Source: Raphanus sativus
Taxonomy: Eukaryota; Streptophyta; Magnoliopsida; Brassicales; Brassicaceae
Reading direction: 5' to 3'
DNA length: 64,000 nt
Assembly: GCF_000801105.2 (NCBI RefSeq)
Contig: NC_079516.1
Span: forward strand, 15,190,001 to 15,254,000
Shown: positions 35,936 to 46,985 of the stretch, piece after piece
Layout of the letters: the number at the start of each line of letters is the position of its first letter
How positions within the stretch are numbered: position 1 is the stretch's first letter
Program-made: the position numbers and the translations under genes
Notes under the pieces: generated by a model
Databases searched by the model: none
The model's input: only the letters and a program-made list of their open reading frames with translations
Told to the model about the DNA's origin: nothing

Positions 35936-36968
35936 TCTATATTATTAAAAGAGAAGTACACATATAAAATGCCCCTTAGTTTTCAGTGTTATTTACACTT
36001 CCATGTCACTGACATTAAATAATGTTTCTTATTTTAGTGCTGTCCTTTTTCACTTTGATTAATGTGTTTTCTAAAATTAAATTTGAATTAAATACACAAT
36101 TAAATAATATTTCCTATTTTAATGCTTTGTCTTTTCCACTTAGATTAATGTGTTTTTTAAAATTAAGTACACTTCATTAACTTCTCAATTAAATCAATGT
36201 CAAATTCAAAAAAATACATATTTTTGGACAAACAATTCATGGAAATTATAATATCAACTCTTTATTGAACAAATATGAACAAAAAATATTATCAAATTTG
36301 AATCGAAATTATATAATATCCAAACGGATTTACCATTTTGGTATCTAGAGAACCATAACTAAACTTTATCCGAACGAAATATTTTGGATATTCGAATATA
36401 TATAAATCATATTTATATACTTCAATATGTTAGCTATTTTTCGAGTTAATATCCAAGATATAAGCTATTTTAAGTTGATTTGAAATATAAAAAATAGTCA
36501 AAAGTAAACATCTAAAGTAGATAAACAATAATCAGAACACCAAAAATACTTAAAATATATATATTTATTCTTCATCCAAATATTCAAGTTAAATTTATTT
36601 TAATTTTTAATTAGGTACTTTAGCTTACATTACTCAAATTTACATGTTATATTTTTTTAGATTAAAGGATATTTAAAGATATATAAATTTTGAAAATTTA
36701 AAAATAATTTAAACGGGTTATCAAACCCGCAAATATCAAAATCAAACCGGAAACAAAGTTTATAAATACCCGAATAGAGCTAGAGTCTTTAAACTCGAAA
36801 ATCTCAAACCCGAATAAATTTTAACCAAATTCGAGTGGATACCCAAATACATATTCCTAGCTTAGTCAATATAAAACGATCAAATATTATAAATATACTA
36901 TTTAGTATAAATAAATAAAAACTAAAACTGAAATTAATATCCGTGCGGTCGCACGGGTCAAGATCTAG
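35936..36968 (+). mobile_element. Non-autonomous Helitron (1033 bp)
   Basis: It starts TCTATATTATTAAAAGAG after an A and ends CTAG before a T. A GC-rich hairpin (CCGTGCGGTCGCACGGG, 36941-36957) lies 7 bp before the terminal CTAG. It is AT-rich without coding capacity. It inserted about 350 bp upstream of the H2A.W start codon, so it lies next to that promoter. Confidence 0.85.
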
Positions 36969-37323
36969 TTCCTATTATTTTATTTATTTTTGTTCATTTC
37001 CAATTTGTTTCTAGTCTAATTGTCTAATTAACGAGGGGGTGAAACAAACGGCTGAGATTAATTACTCTTGAGAGTTTTATACTCTCTTTCCTTTGCGGCT
37101 CCCATGCACGTGTATCAACTAAATACGTCGACAACAAAATCATCATCAATTCACCATCATCATGTTGTAAGAGCGACCGTTGGATCAAAAACCAACTAAA
37201 TACAATCTGAACATCGCCAACGTGGCACTAAACATGATCTATACATACATACACGTTCCCATGTCCTCATTACACAAAATAGTACTACTCTTTAGATCCG
37301 TTTGCTAAGAAAATCAAAACCCG

Positions 37324-37880
37324 ATGGAGTCGTCATCAAAAGCAACAGCAGAAGCAGCAACGAAGCCGGCGGCGAGAGGTGGAAGAAGAAGAGGAGGAGA
37401 TCGCAAGAAGAGCGTCACCAAGTCCGTCAAAGCCGGTCTCCAGTTCCCCGTCGGCCGTATCGCTCGCTACCTTAAAAAAGGCCGTTACGCCATCAGGTAC
37501 GGCTCCGGCGCTCCCGTCTACCTCGCCGCCGTCCTCGAGTACCTCGCCGCCGAGGTAATAATATATCTCCGATCGAATCTTTTACGGGATCTTCTTGATT
37601 CTAATCGATTCTTTTTTTTTAATCTTGTTTTTAGGTTCTTGAGCTAGCTGGTAACGCGGCGAGGGATAACAAGAAGAATAGGATAAACCCTAGGCATCTT
37701 TGCTTGGCGATAAGGAACGATGAGGAGTTGGGGAAGTTGTTGCACGGAGTGACCATCGCGAGTGGTGGAGTGCTTCCGAATATTAACCCGGTTCTTCTTC
37801 CTAAGAGGACTGCCGGTGGTTCGTCTCAAGGTGAGAAGAAAGCTTCTTCGCCAGCTAAAAAGTCTCCCAAGAAGGCTTAA
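37324..37880 (+). CDS. HTA7: Histone H2A.W (heterochromatic H2A variant)
   Basis: Two exons (37324-37554 and 37635-37880) give 158 residues. The core is a standard H2A fold: [59 protein letters not shown]. The extended N-tail is Ala/Arg-rich. The C-tail ends [10 protein letters not shown]; the SPKK motif is the H2A.W signature that contacts linker DNA and compacts heterochromatin. An SQ dipeptide (SSQGEK) lies in the tail. In Arabidopsis H2A.W.7 (HTA7), reported as phosphorylated by ATM at an SQ site after DNA breaks, such a motif separates it from other H2A.W proteins; with synteny this favours HTA7. The single intron sits at the common plant H2A position. Confidence 0.93.
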
Positions 37881-38248
37881 AACGATGTCGCATTTGGTTT
37901 TGTATCGTCCATCTAGAAGGAGGAGGAGAAGAGCAATTGAAGATTAATGTTTTTAAAGACATTTTGTAATGAATTAACTAATTTTCTGAGTTGCTTCTCA
38001 GTTTCCCCAGCTAATCAAATAAATAAAATCTCTTTCTAGATTTCGTTATTTTTATCCGCTTGATTTCACAGAAAGATACTTTGAGAAATTGAATGTATGG
38101 TTAGGACAAGTCGTAGCGTTAATGACTGTTAGCTGAAATGTACGTTGGGTTTTATCTCTACCTGAGTGAAGAGGCCTATAATTGGCCCATTTAAATTACT
38201 TATCTTTTCTAGCTGCAGTTGATTTTGCTTACTTGTGGGTTTCCTTTT
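37881..38248. other. H2A.W 3'UTR and spacer
   Basis: The 3' end of the H2A.W transcript (an AATAAA-like AAATAAATAAAA lies near 38020), then AT-rich spacer. The left target duplication of the Mutator-like element occupies 38240-38248. Confidence 0.6.
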
Positions 38249-39799
38249 GGGAAAATTCCTTAAAAATACACGGACTAAATTTCTTTTGCTGAAAAAATAC
38301 ACGAACTTTTTTGGCTTCCCAAAAAATACACAAACTAATTTTAATTGTCTATAAAATACACAAACTTTTGAATTTTGAAGGTTTCACACCTCGATTTTAA
38401 CGGTGTAAACAGTGACTAACAGAATAGTAAGACGCCGTTAGCCGCCGTTAACTCTGATTAAAAAGTTCATGTATTTTATAGACAACCAAAATTAGTTCGT
38501 GTATTTTTCGGGAAGCCTAAAAAGTTCGTATATTTTTTCAGCAAAGGAAATTTAGTATGTGTATTTTTAAGGAATTTTCAAATGGAGTTTGGATATTTCA
38601 TATACTATTCAGAGGCTGAATATCTGGATCCAATACATATCCAAAATTTTATATTTGTAAACTTTCGGTTTGGTTTTGGACCAGATATTTCCGATCTGAA
38701 AAATCCAGATCCGAAAAAAACGGCCCAAACCCGACCCAAAGACCTGAAAAAAACACATTCTCTATCACATGATACATGTCCAAAATTTTATATTTGTAAA
38801 CTTTCGGTTTGATTTTGGAACGAATATTTCCGGGTCAGTTTGATTCAAGTTTTTGAATCCGGCTAGACATATTAGCCGGATTCAAAAACTTGAATCGGAA
38901 CTGACCCAAATATTCTGTCCAAAACCAAACCAAAAGTTTACAAATATTTGTTGAGTCCAATTTAGTCGAAATCTATCATATATATCTAAAAATTCACAAA
39001 CAACTCTAAATTTTACATTGAAAGTTTAATATTAATTAAAAATGTTTCTGTTACAAAAACAAAACTAAAAAATATTGCAAAAATAATAACAAAATTGTTA
39101 GCAGAAAGATCTTGTCGGATTGAATCTATTCGTGTCGATTTTATTAGGCTCAGGTCTATTCGGATCAGTTCTTTTTGGTTTCAATTCTTTCAAATAGAAG
39201 AGTTTTGGATCCAACAAATATTTGTAAACTTTCGGTTTGGTTTTGGACCGAATATCTTCGGATCAGTTCCAATCCAAGTTTTTGAATCCGGCTAAAATGT
39301 CAAGATTAGGTCTAGATATTTTAGCCGGATTCAAAAACTTGGATCGAAACTGATCCGAAAATATTCGGTCCAAAACCAAACCGAAAGTTTACAAATATAA
39401 AATTTTGGATCTGTATTGGGTCCAGATATTTAGCATCTGAATAAGATATGAAATATCCAAACTCCATTTGAAAATTCCTTAAAAATACACATACTAAATT
39501 TCCTTTGCTGAAAAATACATGAACTTTTTAGGCTTCCCGAAAAATACACGGACTAATTTTGGTTGTCCATAAAATACATGAACTTTTTACTCAGAGTTAA
39601 CGGCGTCTAACGGCGTCTTACTATTCTGTTAGTCATTGTTTACACCGTTAAAATCGAGGTGTGAAACCTTCAAAATTCAAAAGTTCGTGTATTTTATGGA
39701 CAATCAAAATTAGTTTGTGTATTTTTTGGGAAGTCAAAAAAGTTCGTGTATTTTTTTAGCAAAAGAAATTCAGTCTGTGTATTTTTAAGGAATTTTCCC
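38249..39799. mobile_element. Palindromic Mutator-like (foldback) element
   Basis: A 1551-bp element flanked by a perfect 9-bp duplication TTTCCTTTT (38240-38248 and 39800-39808), the Mutator hallmark. The ends are GGGAAAATTCCTTAAAAATA and its complement. Outer inverted repeats of about 330 bp (38249-38580 and 39468-39799) enclose a core in which one segment (TTGTAAACTTTCGGTTTGG) appears several times in alternating orientation, so nearly the whole element folds on itself. A small hairpin around GAATCCGGCTA lies at 38849-38893. No protein is encoded. Confidence 0.88.
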
Positions 39800-39808
39800 T
39801 TTCCTTTT

Positions 39809-40528
39809 TCTCTTTCTTTTGATTTAACGGGATTTGCTTTCCTCTTTTATTACGGAGGGTAGGTGAATAAAGTTCATCTCATTTAGGACAAAAAATCCTT
39901 ACAAATAGTTTTTTTTTTTTTCCTTACAAATAGTTTTATTTCAGATAACGTTAATCAGAGACTTTAGCGTTGCACCAAGTGATACTTCTTAAAAAGTAGA
40001 TTTTTTTGTAATATGTGTGAATTAAGTTAAAATAACGAAAGAGTAAGTTTAAGTCAGCAGCAACTGTAACTTTAGCACCAAAGCGAACCTGGTCCAGTTG
40101 GTTGTGGTTATTTCATTTCCACTTGGGCTCCAGTGTTCGATACACCTTTGGTACTTCCTCAGTCTCTCTCTCTCTTTGTCTTGAATCATCATCACGCTGC
40201 TTGAGAAAATGCAAGGTAATAATAATTACCTTTTTTCAACATTATCAGTGCATGGGCATTTAGAGGTGGAAAAATTAACAATTTCAATTCCAAATATGAT
40301 CAGAACATATAAGTTTATTAAAAATATGAAAATCAAAATATAAATATTAATTAAAAGTAATTAATCTCACCCTTCATTCTCTTGGTCACATAAACTTATA
40401 TAAAGTTATTTTTTTTTTTTTTATAAAAGTATGTTCATTCCAAGATCCGAACCCATATTTTGATACTTTTTTAAAAGGGAATACTAACCAATAAACTAAA
40501 ATAACTTTTGAAATATTATTACAATTTA

Positions 40529-40569
<41 letters not shown>

Positions 40570-41927
40570 CTATATTTCTACATCTTTGGTGATATAAATA
40601 CATTAACATGTGTTTTAATTATTATATATATATTTAAAAGTTAGAAATTATTTATAAATTTTCATTATATATATTTTTTTAAAAAATTTAGCCTTGAATG
40701 CTAATTTGTTTTCTTCAAAATTAATATAATATACTACATATTTAATGTTTTTATATATTTTAATTACTTTTAAAATGTCTAATATTTTGAACAAAATATC
40801 TTAGTGAAAGAAAGGTAAAATAGCTCTTAACATTTTGAAAAAAAAATATCAAAAATATATAATAGTAAATTTGAAAAATTAAAAAATTCCACTTAAGTTA
40901 AAAATATACAACTTCAATTCAGTTATAAATTTTAAAAACTATCCAAAATTGTTTGATTTTTTTATGTAAAAATATATTCATTCCAAGATCCGAACCCATA
41001 TTTTGATATCTTTTAAAAGTGGTATACTAACCACTAGACTAAAATAACTTTTGAAATATTATTACAAATTTAAATTATATATACTACTATACTTCTTCAT
41101 CTTATCCAATTAAAACTTTGGTGATATAAATACATTAACATGTTTTTAATAATTATTATATATATATATTTAAAACTTTGAAATTATTTATAATTTTTAT
41201 ATAACCTTTTAAAAAAAAATTAGCCTTGAAAGGTAATTTATTTTCTTCAAAAAAATTAATATAATTATACTATATATTTAATTTTATATATTTTAATTAT
41301 TTCAATATGTCTAATATTTTGAACAAAAATATCTTAGTGAAAAAGGAAATGGCTCTTAACATTTTGAACAAAATATCAAAATAGATAATAGTAAATTTGA
41401 AAAAAAAAGTTCCACTTAAGTTTAACAATTAAAATAATTTAAATAAGAAATTTTTAAAATAGCTTCAAAATTTTAAATATATTTAATTTCGTGTAACTAT
41501 AAATATTTATTATTTATATTTTAGTAACATATAAGTTTATTAAAAATATGATAATTAAAATATTTATTCTCGCTGCTAGACGCATCCAATGTTTTATTGG
41601 TTGATAAAAGGTGTAAACACACTTACCATACAAAAAAAACCTATAATGAAATCATGTTACAGTCCATCACCAGTGTAACATAACCAAGTACCTACACCAG
41701 CACATATATATAGGAATATGCAAATGGCGATAATTATAAAGCTCAATCATACGTTTGTAGATATTACCCATTTACATCTTATTTTGAGAAGAACCAACTC
41801 TGACATGGGTACCAAAAATGTTTCTCTCTCTCTTTTTTTCCTATTAAAAAGGTAAATACTGATATAGAAGAAAAAGAGACTGGGTAATGAAGAAAAAAAA
41901 ATAAGTGAACAAAACTTAATGGGAGAA
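39809..41927. other. AT-rich intergenic with tandem 540-bp duplication
   Basis: About 40420-40910 is repeated at about 40963-41440, diverged but clearly alignable (shared TTCCAAGATCCGAACCCATA). An (AT)n run is at about 40532-40562. A possible orphan 5' exon (CT-rich leader, then ATGCAAGGTAATAA at about 40209) starts no recognisable protein. The ACBP5 3'UTR occupies the last part. Confidence 0.6.
40986..41041 (-). repeat. tRNA-like Pol III promoter (SINE-like head)
   Basis: On the minus strand TAGTCTAGTGG (A box, 41031-41041) is followed 34 bp later by GGTTCGGATCT (near-consensus B box, 40986-40996). This spacing and sequence match the internal Pol III promoter of tRNA-derived SINEs. The first copy of the tandem duplication (about 40440-40500) has the same B box but a weaker A box. 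No full SINE end or target duplication was found. Confidence 0.5.
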
Positions 41928-44900
41928 TCATGTTTTTGGCGGAGGAGTTCCAGCGAGCCAGCCCCAGACGCCACCATTGCTTTGTCGTTTTCCATTCATA
42001 TTGGCAGCGGCGGCTTGTTCAGACGCAGCCGCTCTTTGACGGTGGAGTAGTTCGAGTTCCTTTTCAAGTGTTTCCATTGCCTGAAGCTTTTGTCTTACCT
42101 CTGCAACTTCAACCTGAAGAAGGGAACTTAGAGAGGTTTTAGATATCAACTCCGGAAAACTTGCAATGTTCTTTCAAAAGGAAAATAAAAGTTACATCTC
42201 TACATACATTACCTCTAATTTGAAACACCTTGACTGCTCGGTTGCAAGTTGACTCCGCACAGAGTGAAGTTCCTATTACATCAAAATACAAAAAAAAAAA
42301 GTAATGTTGATATAACAAAAAAAAAAATCTATGAAGAAATTCTCTCAAACTTCATGTGTCTTGCTTATTAATACTTCCAAATGGTACAATGCAAGACTGA
42401 ATAAGAACTAGTTTGAAGGCAATAGTATTATTATTTATTGACCTTGTATAACTCTGCGCTTCGCGTTTCTATCTCTGTTAACTCTTCCTTCAGTTGCAGA
42501 GTTTGTATCTTCTCCTTGCTGAGTGATGCTTCTAGTTCTTCCTTCTCGGATCTAAGTGATGTGATAATGGGTTCGCTTTTTCCTTCAACCTGTGGGATTT
42601 AATGTGATTTATCTTAAGTCTACACTTTGTTATTCACACAGTTTAAGGAGATAAAAAGTTATGCGGGAAGCTACCTTTGATCCGGAGTTAACATTATCCA
42701 TGACAATTTCCCGTACTTTACTTTCTTGGCTCACCCCGATCTCAGACTCAATATCTCTGGTCGTGGCGTTGTTAACAGCAGAAACACTATCACGCACAGG
42801 AGAAGCTTCCATAATCTTTGATTTCAAGCTTGATTTGTGGCTTGGTTTTAAAACATTCACCTGTGATTGGCATAATACAGAATTAACAACCGAGTTGAAA
42901 AAAACACCAAATCAGTATAAAAAATGTATTTATTGAGTACCTCGTTGTTGTAACGTCCGTTGTATCCACCAAAAGCAACGATTACGTCTTCACCATTGTA
43001 TGAGCTCACAACTAAACTCAATCCCTGTTATATCAAAGTAACATTTTGCAGCTCAACTCTGGAAGTCATCACACAAGGGATTTACTCAAATTTTCATGTT
43101 TCTGGAATAAAACTACCTCACTAGCGAGAGGTACACCTCCTTTTACTGATGTAAGTACTGACCATGCAAGAGTAGACATATTTAATACAACAGTCTCACA
43201 TGCCCCTGCGGTAATGTATCAGCAAGGACCATAATTACTCACACTGTACAAGTAAAGAGGTTATCTTTTCTTCCACGAAAGTTTCCAGTGATGTAATGAG
43301 TATTTCCAAGGGAAAAGTGTAAAACGTACCGCTCTTGTTATCTCCACCACCAACTATATACCAATTTTCCCCAATCGTCACACCAGCGTGTCCAGCGCGT
43401 GGAGTCGGTGCTTCACCTTGTTGTGCATGTCTTGACCATTCCATCTATAATATGGAAACACATATGCTAAGAAGCTGACAGATAATGTTGCCGTAAACAA
43501 ATGAGGTTTAACATACAGTTTGCAGATCAAGGACGTGCAGATCATTAAAACAATTTGTGTGTGATCCTCCGCCAAATATTAGAAGATAACGCTCAGCATG
43601 CACTGCAGCAGCATGATCAGACCTTGGTGATGGAGGGGAACCCCTGCAAGTTGACAGAAGTTTAAACTTGAGCAATATAAAAAAAAAAGTTAAAACTTGA
43701 GCTGCTGATCTTTTGATAATTGGCGGGTTTGTGAAATTTCCTTCAATTTCTGGATTTGTATCCTAGTGTTTAAATTAACTCGACTTCTTCAAAAGAATGA
43801 ATAAAATGCAGAAACGTCATAAGATCTTACACGGCATCTATCTCAACCCAGGTCATGGCATCCAGATCAAGTAGATGCAAATCATTCAGAAGCGATTTAT
43901 TTACATCCTGCCCGCCAAATATCACCAATTTTTTCCCCACAAGAGTCACGGACTGGCCTCCACGCGAAACCTGCAAGCAAGAGAGAGTGATAAACATAGT
44001 CTCGAAGAAGCCAAACTACATACTCCATTTCAATTATCAGAAAGAAGACTACTAAATTGTATTCAGATGCAACTTAACACCTGGGAATACTAAGAAGAAA
44101 GAAAAAGAACAACTTTTCATTTTCTTCTTCTGATAAAACTATTTACTCGGTTACTAGATCGGAACGTTTCCCACATAAGGGTGTCAATAATTAGGAGAAA
44201 AGATGAAGTACCGGTGGCTTTCCATCTGTCCTTAAGATTGACCATGTACAGGTATGCAGGTCAAAGACCTTGACTGTGACGAGAAAACAGAAGAAAAAGT
44301 GATAAAAAAATTAGTATTCACAAAACCATAACCGACCTAAAATTAGCCACTTCAAAAGTGTTTTAACTCCTACCTAGAATTGATTCTGAGGGATCCTTTG
44401 CATGACCACCGATAGAAAGAAGCTTATTGTCCCATGGTATCTTCATCACAAACAAAGAAGGGCAGTGAGAATAACGTATATCTTAGATTATTTTCTGCTA
44501 TCAACTAGTAGCATTGGATTTCATGAGGAGATTACTGTACTTTCCCAGAAACTTGCCTTTGACATATCAAGGCTAAAAAACGAAAGAAGAAGAAGCAGAA
44601 CAAAAACACGAGTTAGAATACAAACCAAAGAATGACCAGCACAGTGAGTTAGTGTTGCTGGAGATGATGTTTCCTGTGATTCAGTCACAATCTTGGTTTC
44701 AACTCTTGACCAAGTCCAGTTTTTTAGATCTAGAACCTGTATTTCAAACACCATTACAGAAAAAAAGCTTATATGCTACAGAAAACGAAACCAAATATTT
44801 TGATTTGATTAAGTTAATGTTATAGAAAGAATGCTATAAGTTGCTTACATGAAGATCACCCAGATAACGCCCATTGTGATTTCCACCATACATATACATC

Positions 44901-46321
44901 TTATCTTGCATAACCGCTGCTCCATGCTGAAACGAATATAATAAACAAGAACTAGAAAAGAGAGAAGATACACGAAGAGATCCTCTTCTTCCTTTTTTTT
45001 CATAAGATTTTAGTTAAATAATACCTCATACCGAGCTTTTGGTGGATGGCCTAATGTAAGTGGTGGCGTCCACTGGTTAAACACAGAAATAGTATTTGGG
45101 TCTTCCAAAACCACATCTTTATCTTGGGTCTCCGTCAAACGCCCATCCTCTGTAGCGGTTGTCATCGTCTCACCAAAAGAACCTCCGTTCTCAACACTCG
45201 GCTCGGCCTTTGTGCTCTGTTACAAAGAATCCATCCCAGTTACTAAATGAGTAAAGATACTTCTCCTTAAAAGTCTGAACCTAAACATGAAATCGTGTTA
45301 TATAGGCCTCAGACGAGTTTGTATTTGCTAGCAATACATGCACAAACTGAAACTTGATCCTATGTATATAGCAATGAAATTGCTTAATTCGGGGATTTAA
45401 AAAACTCACACTGATTTGGACATCTACAGCAGGGTCTGGAACAGAGTTCGGTGATCTTGGATACCAACTAGGATCTCCTTCCTTTTTCAAAAATGAGGAA
45501 TATAAGACGAAAGATCCACAATAATAAGCAAAAGGAGCGCCTTTAAAGTCTCTGTAGATAGGTTACCTCAAGAATTTTCACAAAGTGACGCATTGCCTCA
45601 ATGGAGGGCATGGTTCCAAGCCCCTGCCAACTAGTAAACATATACATAAGGTCATCAGAACCACGTTCTATACTCTTTGTTCACAGAAACATCATCATCC
45701 TAAGGTGACTTTTTTTTTTTTTTTTGTAATTGTAACACAATCATCCTTAGGTGACTTTCCCACGGCATATGACCAGCATTTTTGCATACAGTACAGCAAC
45801 ACCAATGTTTAAATGTAACTCTTTCATTTCAAAAATACTCTCATGCTGATGGGAATCTAAAAGCCTCTCCTCTTATAGTGTAAGATGAATCTTAACCTTT
45901 TCCACTTGCTTTGCTCAGCTGGATTCCACACACTACTAGGTTTAGGTACATTGCAAGGTCCTACACTAGCCTGTTTAACACATCAAATGCAGATTGTATC
46001 AGTAAGCAAGCCTTTCTTGTAACCACAACGATCGATCAATATAATAAGTCGAGTCGCCTATCATCAAATCAAATCAAATCAAATCAAATCATGTTGTTGT
46101 TTTAGATCGCTAGATCGATCTCGTGGAAACTCGACATCGTTTTCGGAAACCTGCTGGTGGAGCGCGTAGAGAAGCAACGCGGTATCGTTGGAGAATTTGG
46201 AGCTGAGTTGTTTCAAGGAAGGCGTTGGTGCAGATCCACCGTCGAGGCCGAGGTACGATGCGGCGGCGTAGAATCTGTCGGGGTAAGCGAGGCTAGCGCT
46301 CGCCTTCGCCGTATTAGCCAT
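41928..46321 (-). CDS. ACBP5: Acyl-CoA-binding protein with kelch repeats
   Basis: Eighteen exons run from 46151-46321, 45897-45970, 45567-45630, 45410-45481, 45025-45216 and 44849-44926, through 44626-44736, 44374-44440, 44212-44273, 43831-43970, 43517-43643, 43330-43444 and 43117-43205, to 42941-43024, 42675-42860, 42443-42589, 42213-42272 and 41928-42113. They give about 674 residues. The ACB domain spans about 12-130 (YPDRFYAAASYLGLDG, EQSKWKSWQGLG, EAMRHFVKILE). Kelch blades follow at about 190-480 with GG pairs and trailing W (YMYGGNHNGRY, LVIFGGQDVNKS, YIVGGGDN). The C-terminus is a coiled coil ending VWGWLAGTPPPKT. It binds and carries acyl-CoA esters in the cytosol; kelch blades mediate protein contacts. 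The ACBP4 paralog is nearly identical in plan; synteny favours ACBP5. It is intact. Confidence 0.93.
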
Positions 46322-46985
46322 TTTTTTTTGTTTCCTTCGTTTCACAGATTTGATCGAGAGACGATGGAGGAGGAAGAAGGAAGAGCCAACAACACTCGGG
46401 TTCGATTTAAAATTTATTTAAATTTCAATTAACGAATACGAATGCTAGAATAGATGCAGCGTTTATATAGGAAGGCATGCGGTCTTAACCGAAGGGAACA
46501 TAGCAAAACTGAACCAAACCAAATGTTTTGGTTTTCTATTAATATCCGGACGTTGGTTCTAAACCGATCCGTATATTTTCAAATATTATCAGTTCATACC
46601 ATTAATTTTTTTTTCTTTTTAACTAAACTTATATATTAATATTTCAAACCGAACTAACTGAAAATCACTGAAATTATCCAAATTTAACAAAACGTAATAA
46701 TTCAAAATTGGTTGGAAAATTAAATTAACCGAAACTGAACCATAATTTCTCTGGTTAGTTTGACAGCTTATTCAATTTATTTGAATTAACCGGGAACTAA
46801 CACCTGAGTAAACCGGATGTATGGTCAAGAACAATGTTTCGCAAAAAATTGGAAAATGGTAAATTATGAATTTGAAGGTGTTGAATGCCAACATCTGTTA
46901 CCAGATACAGCTTTTTGGTCTGTTTAACACAAACTGCCAGAATTAAGATTTTGATTGGATTTGCTTAATGACAAAAACGAGAAGC
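46322..46985. other. Intergenic, ACBP5 promoter side and CYCH;1 3'UTR
   Basis: No gene recognised. AT-rich sequence with ACCGAAC-type motifs (46500-46800) like those in nearby Helitrons, suggesting old transposon debris. Confidence 0.5.
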
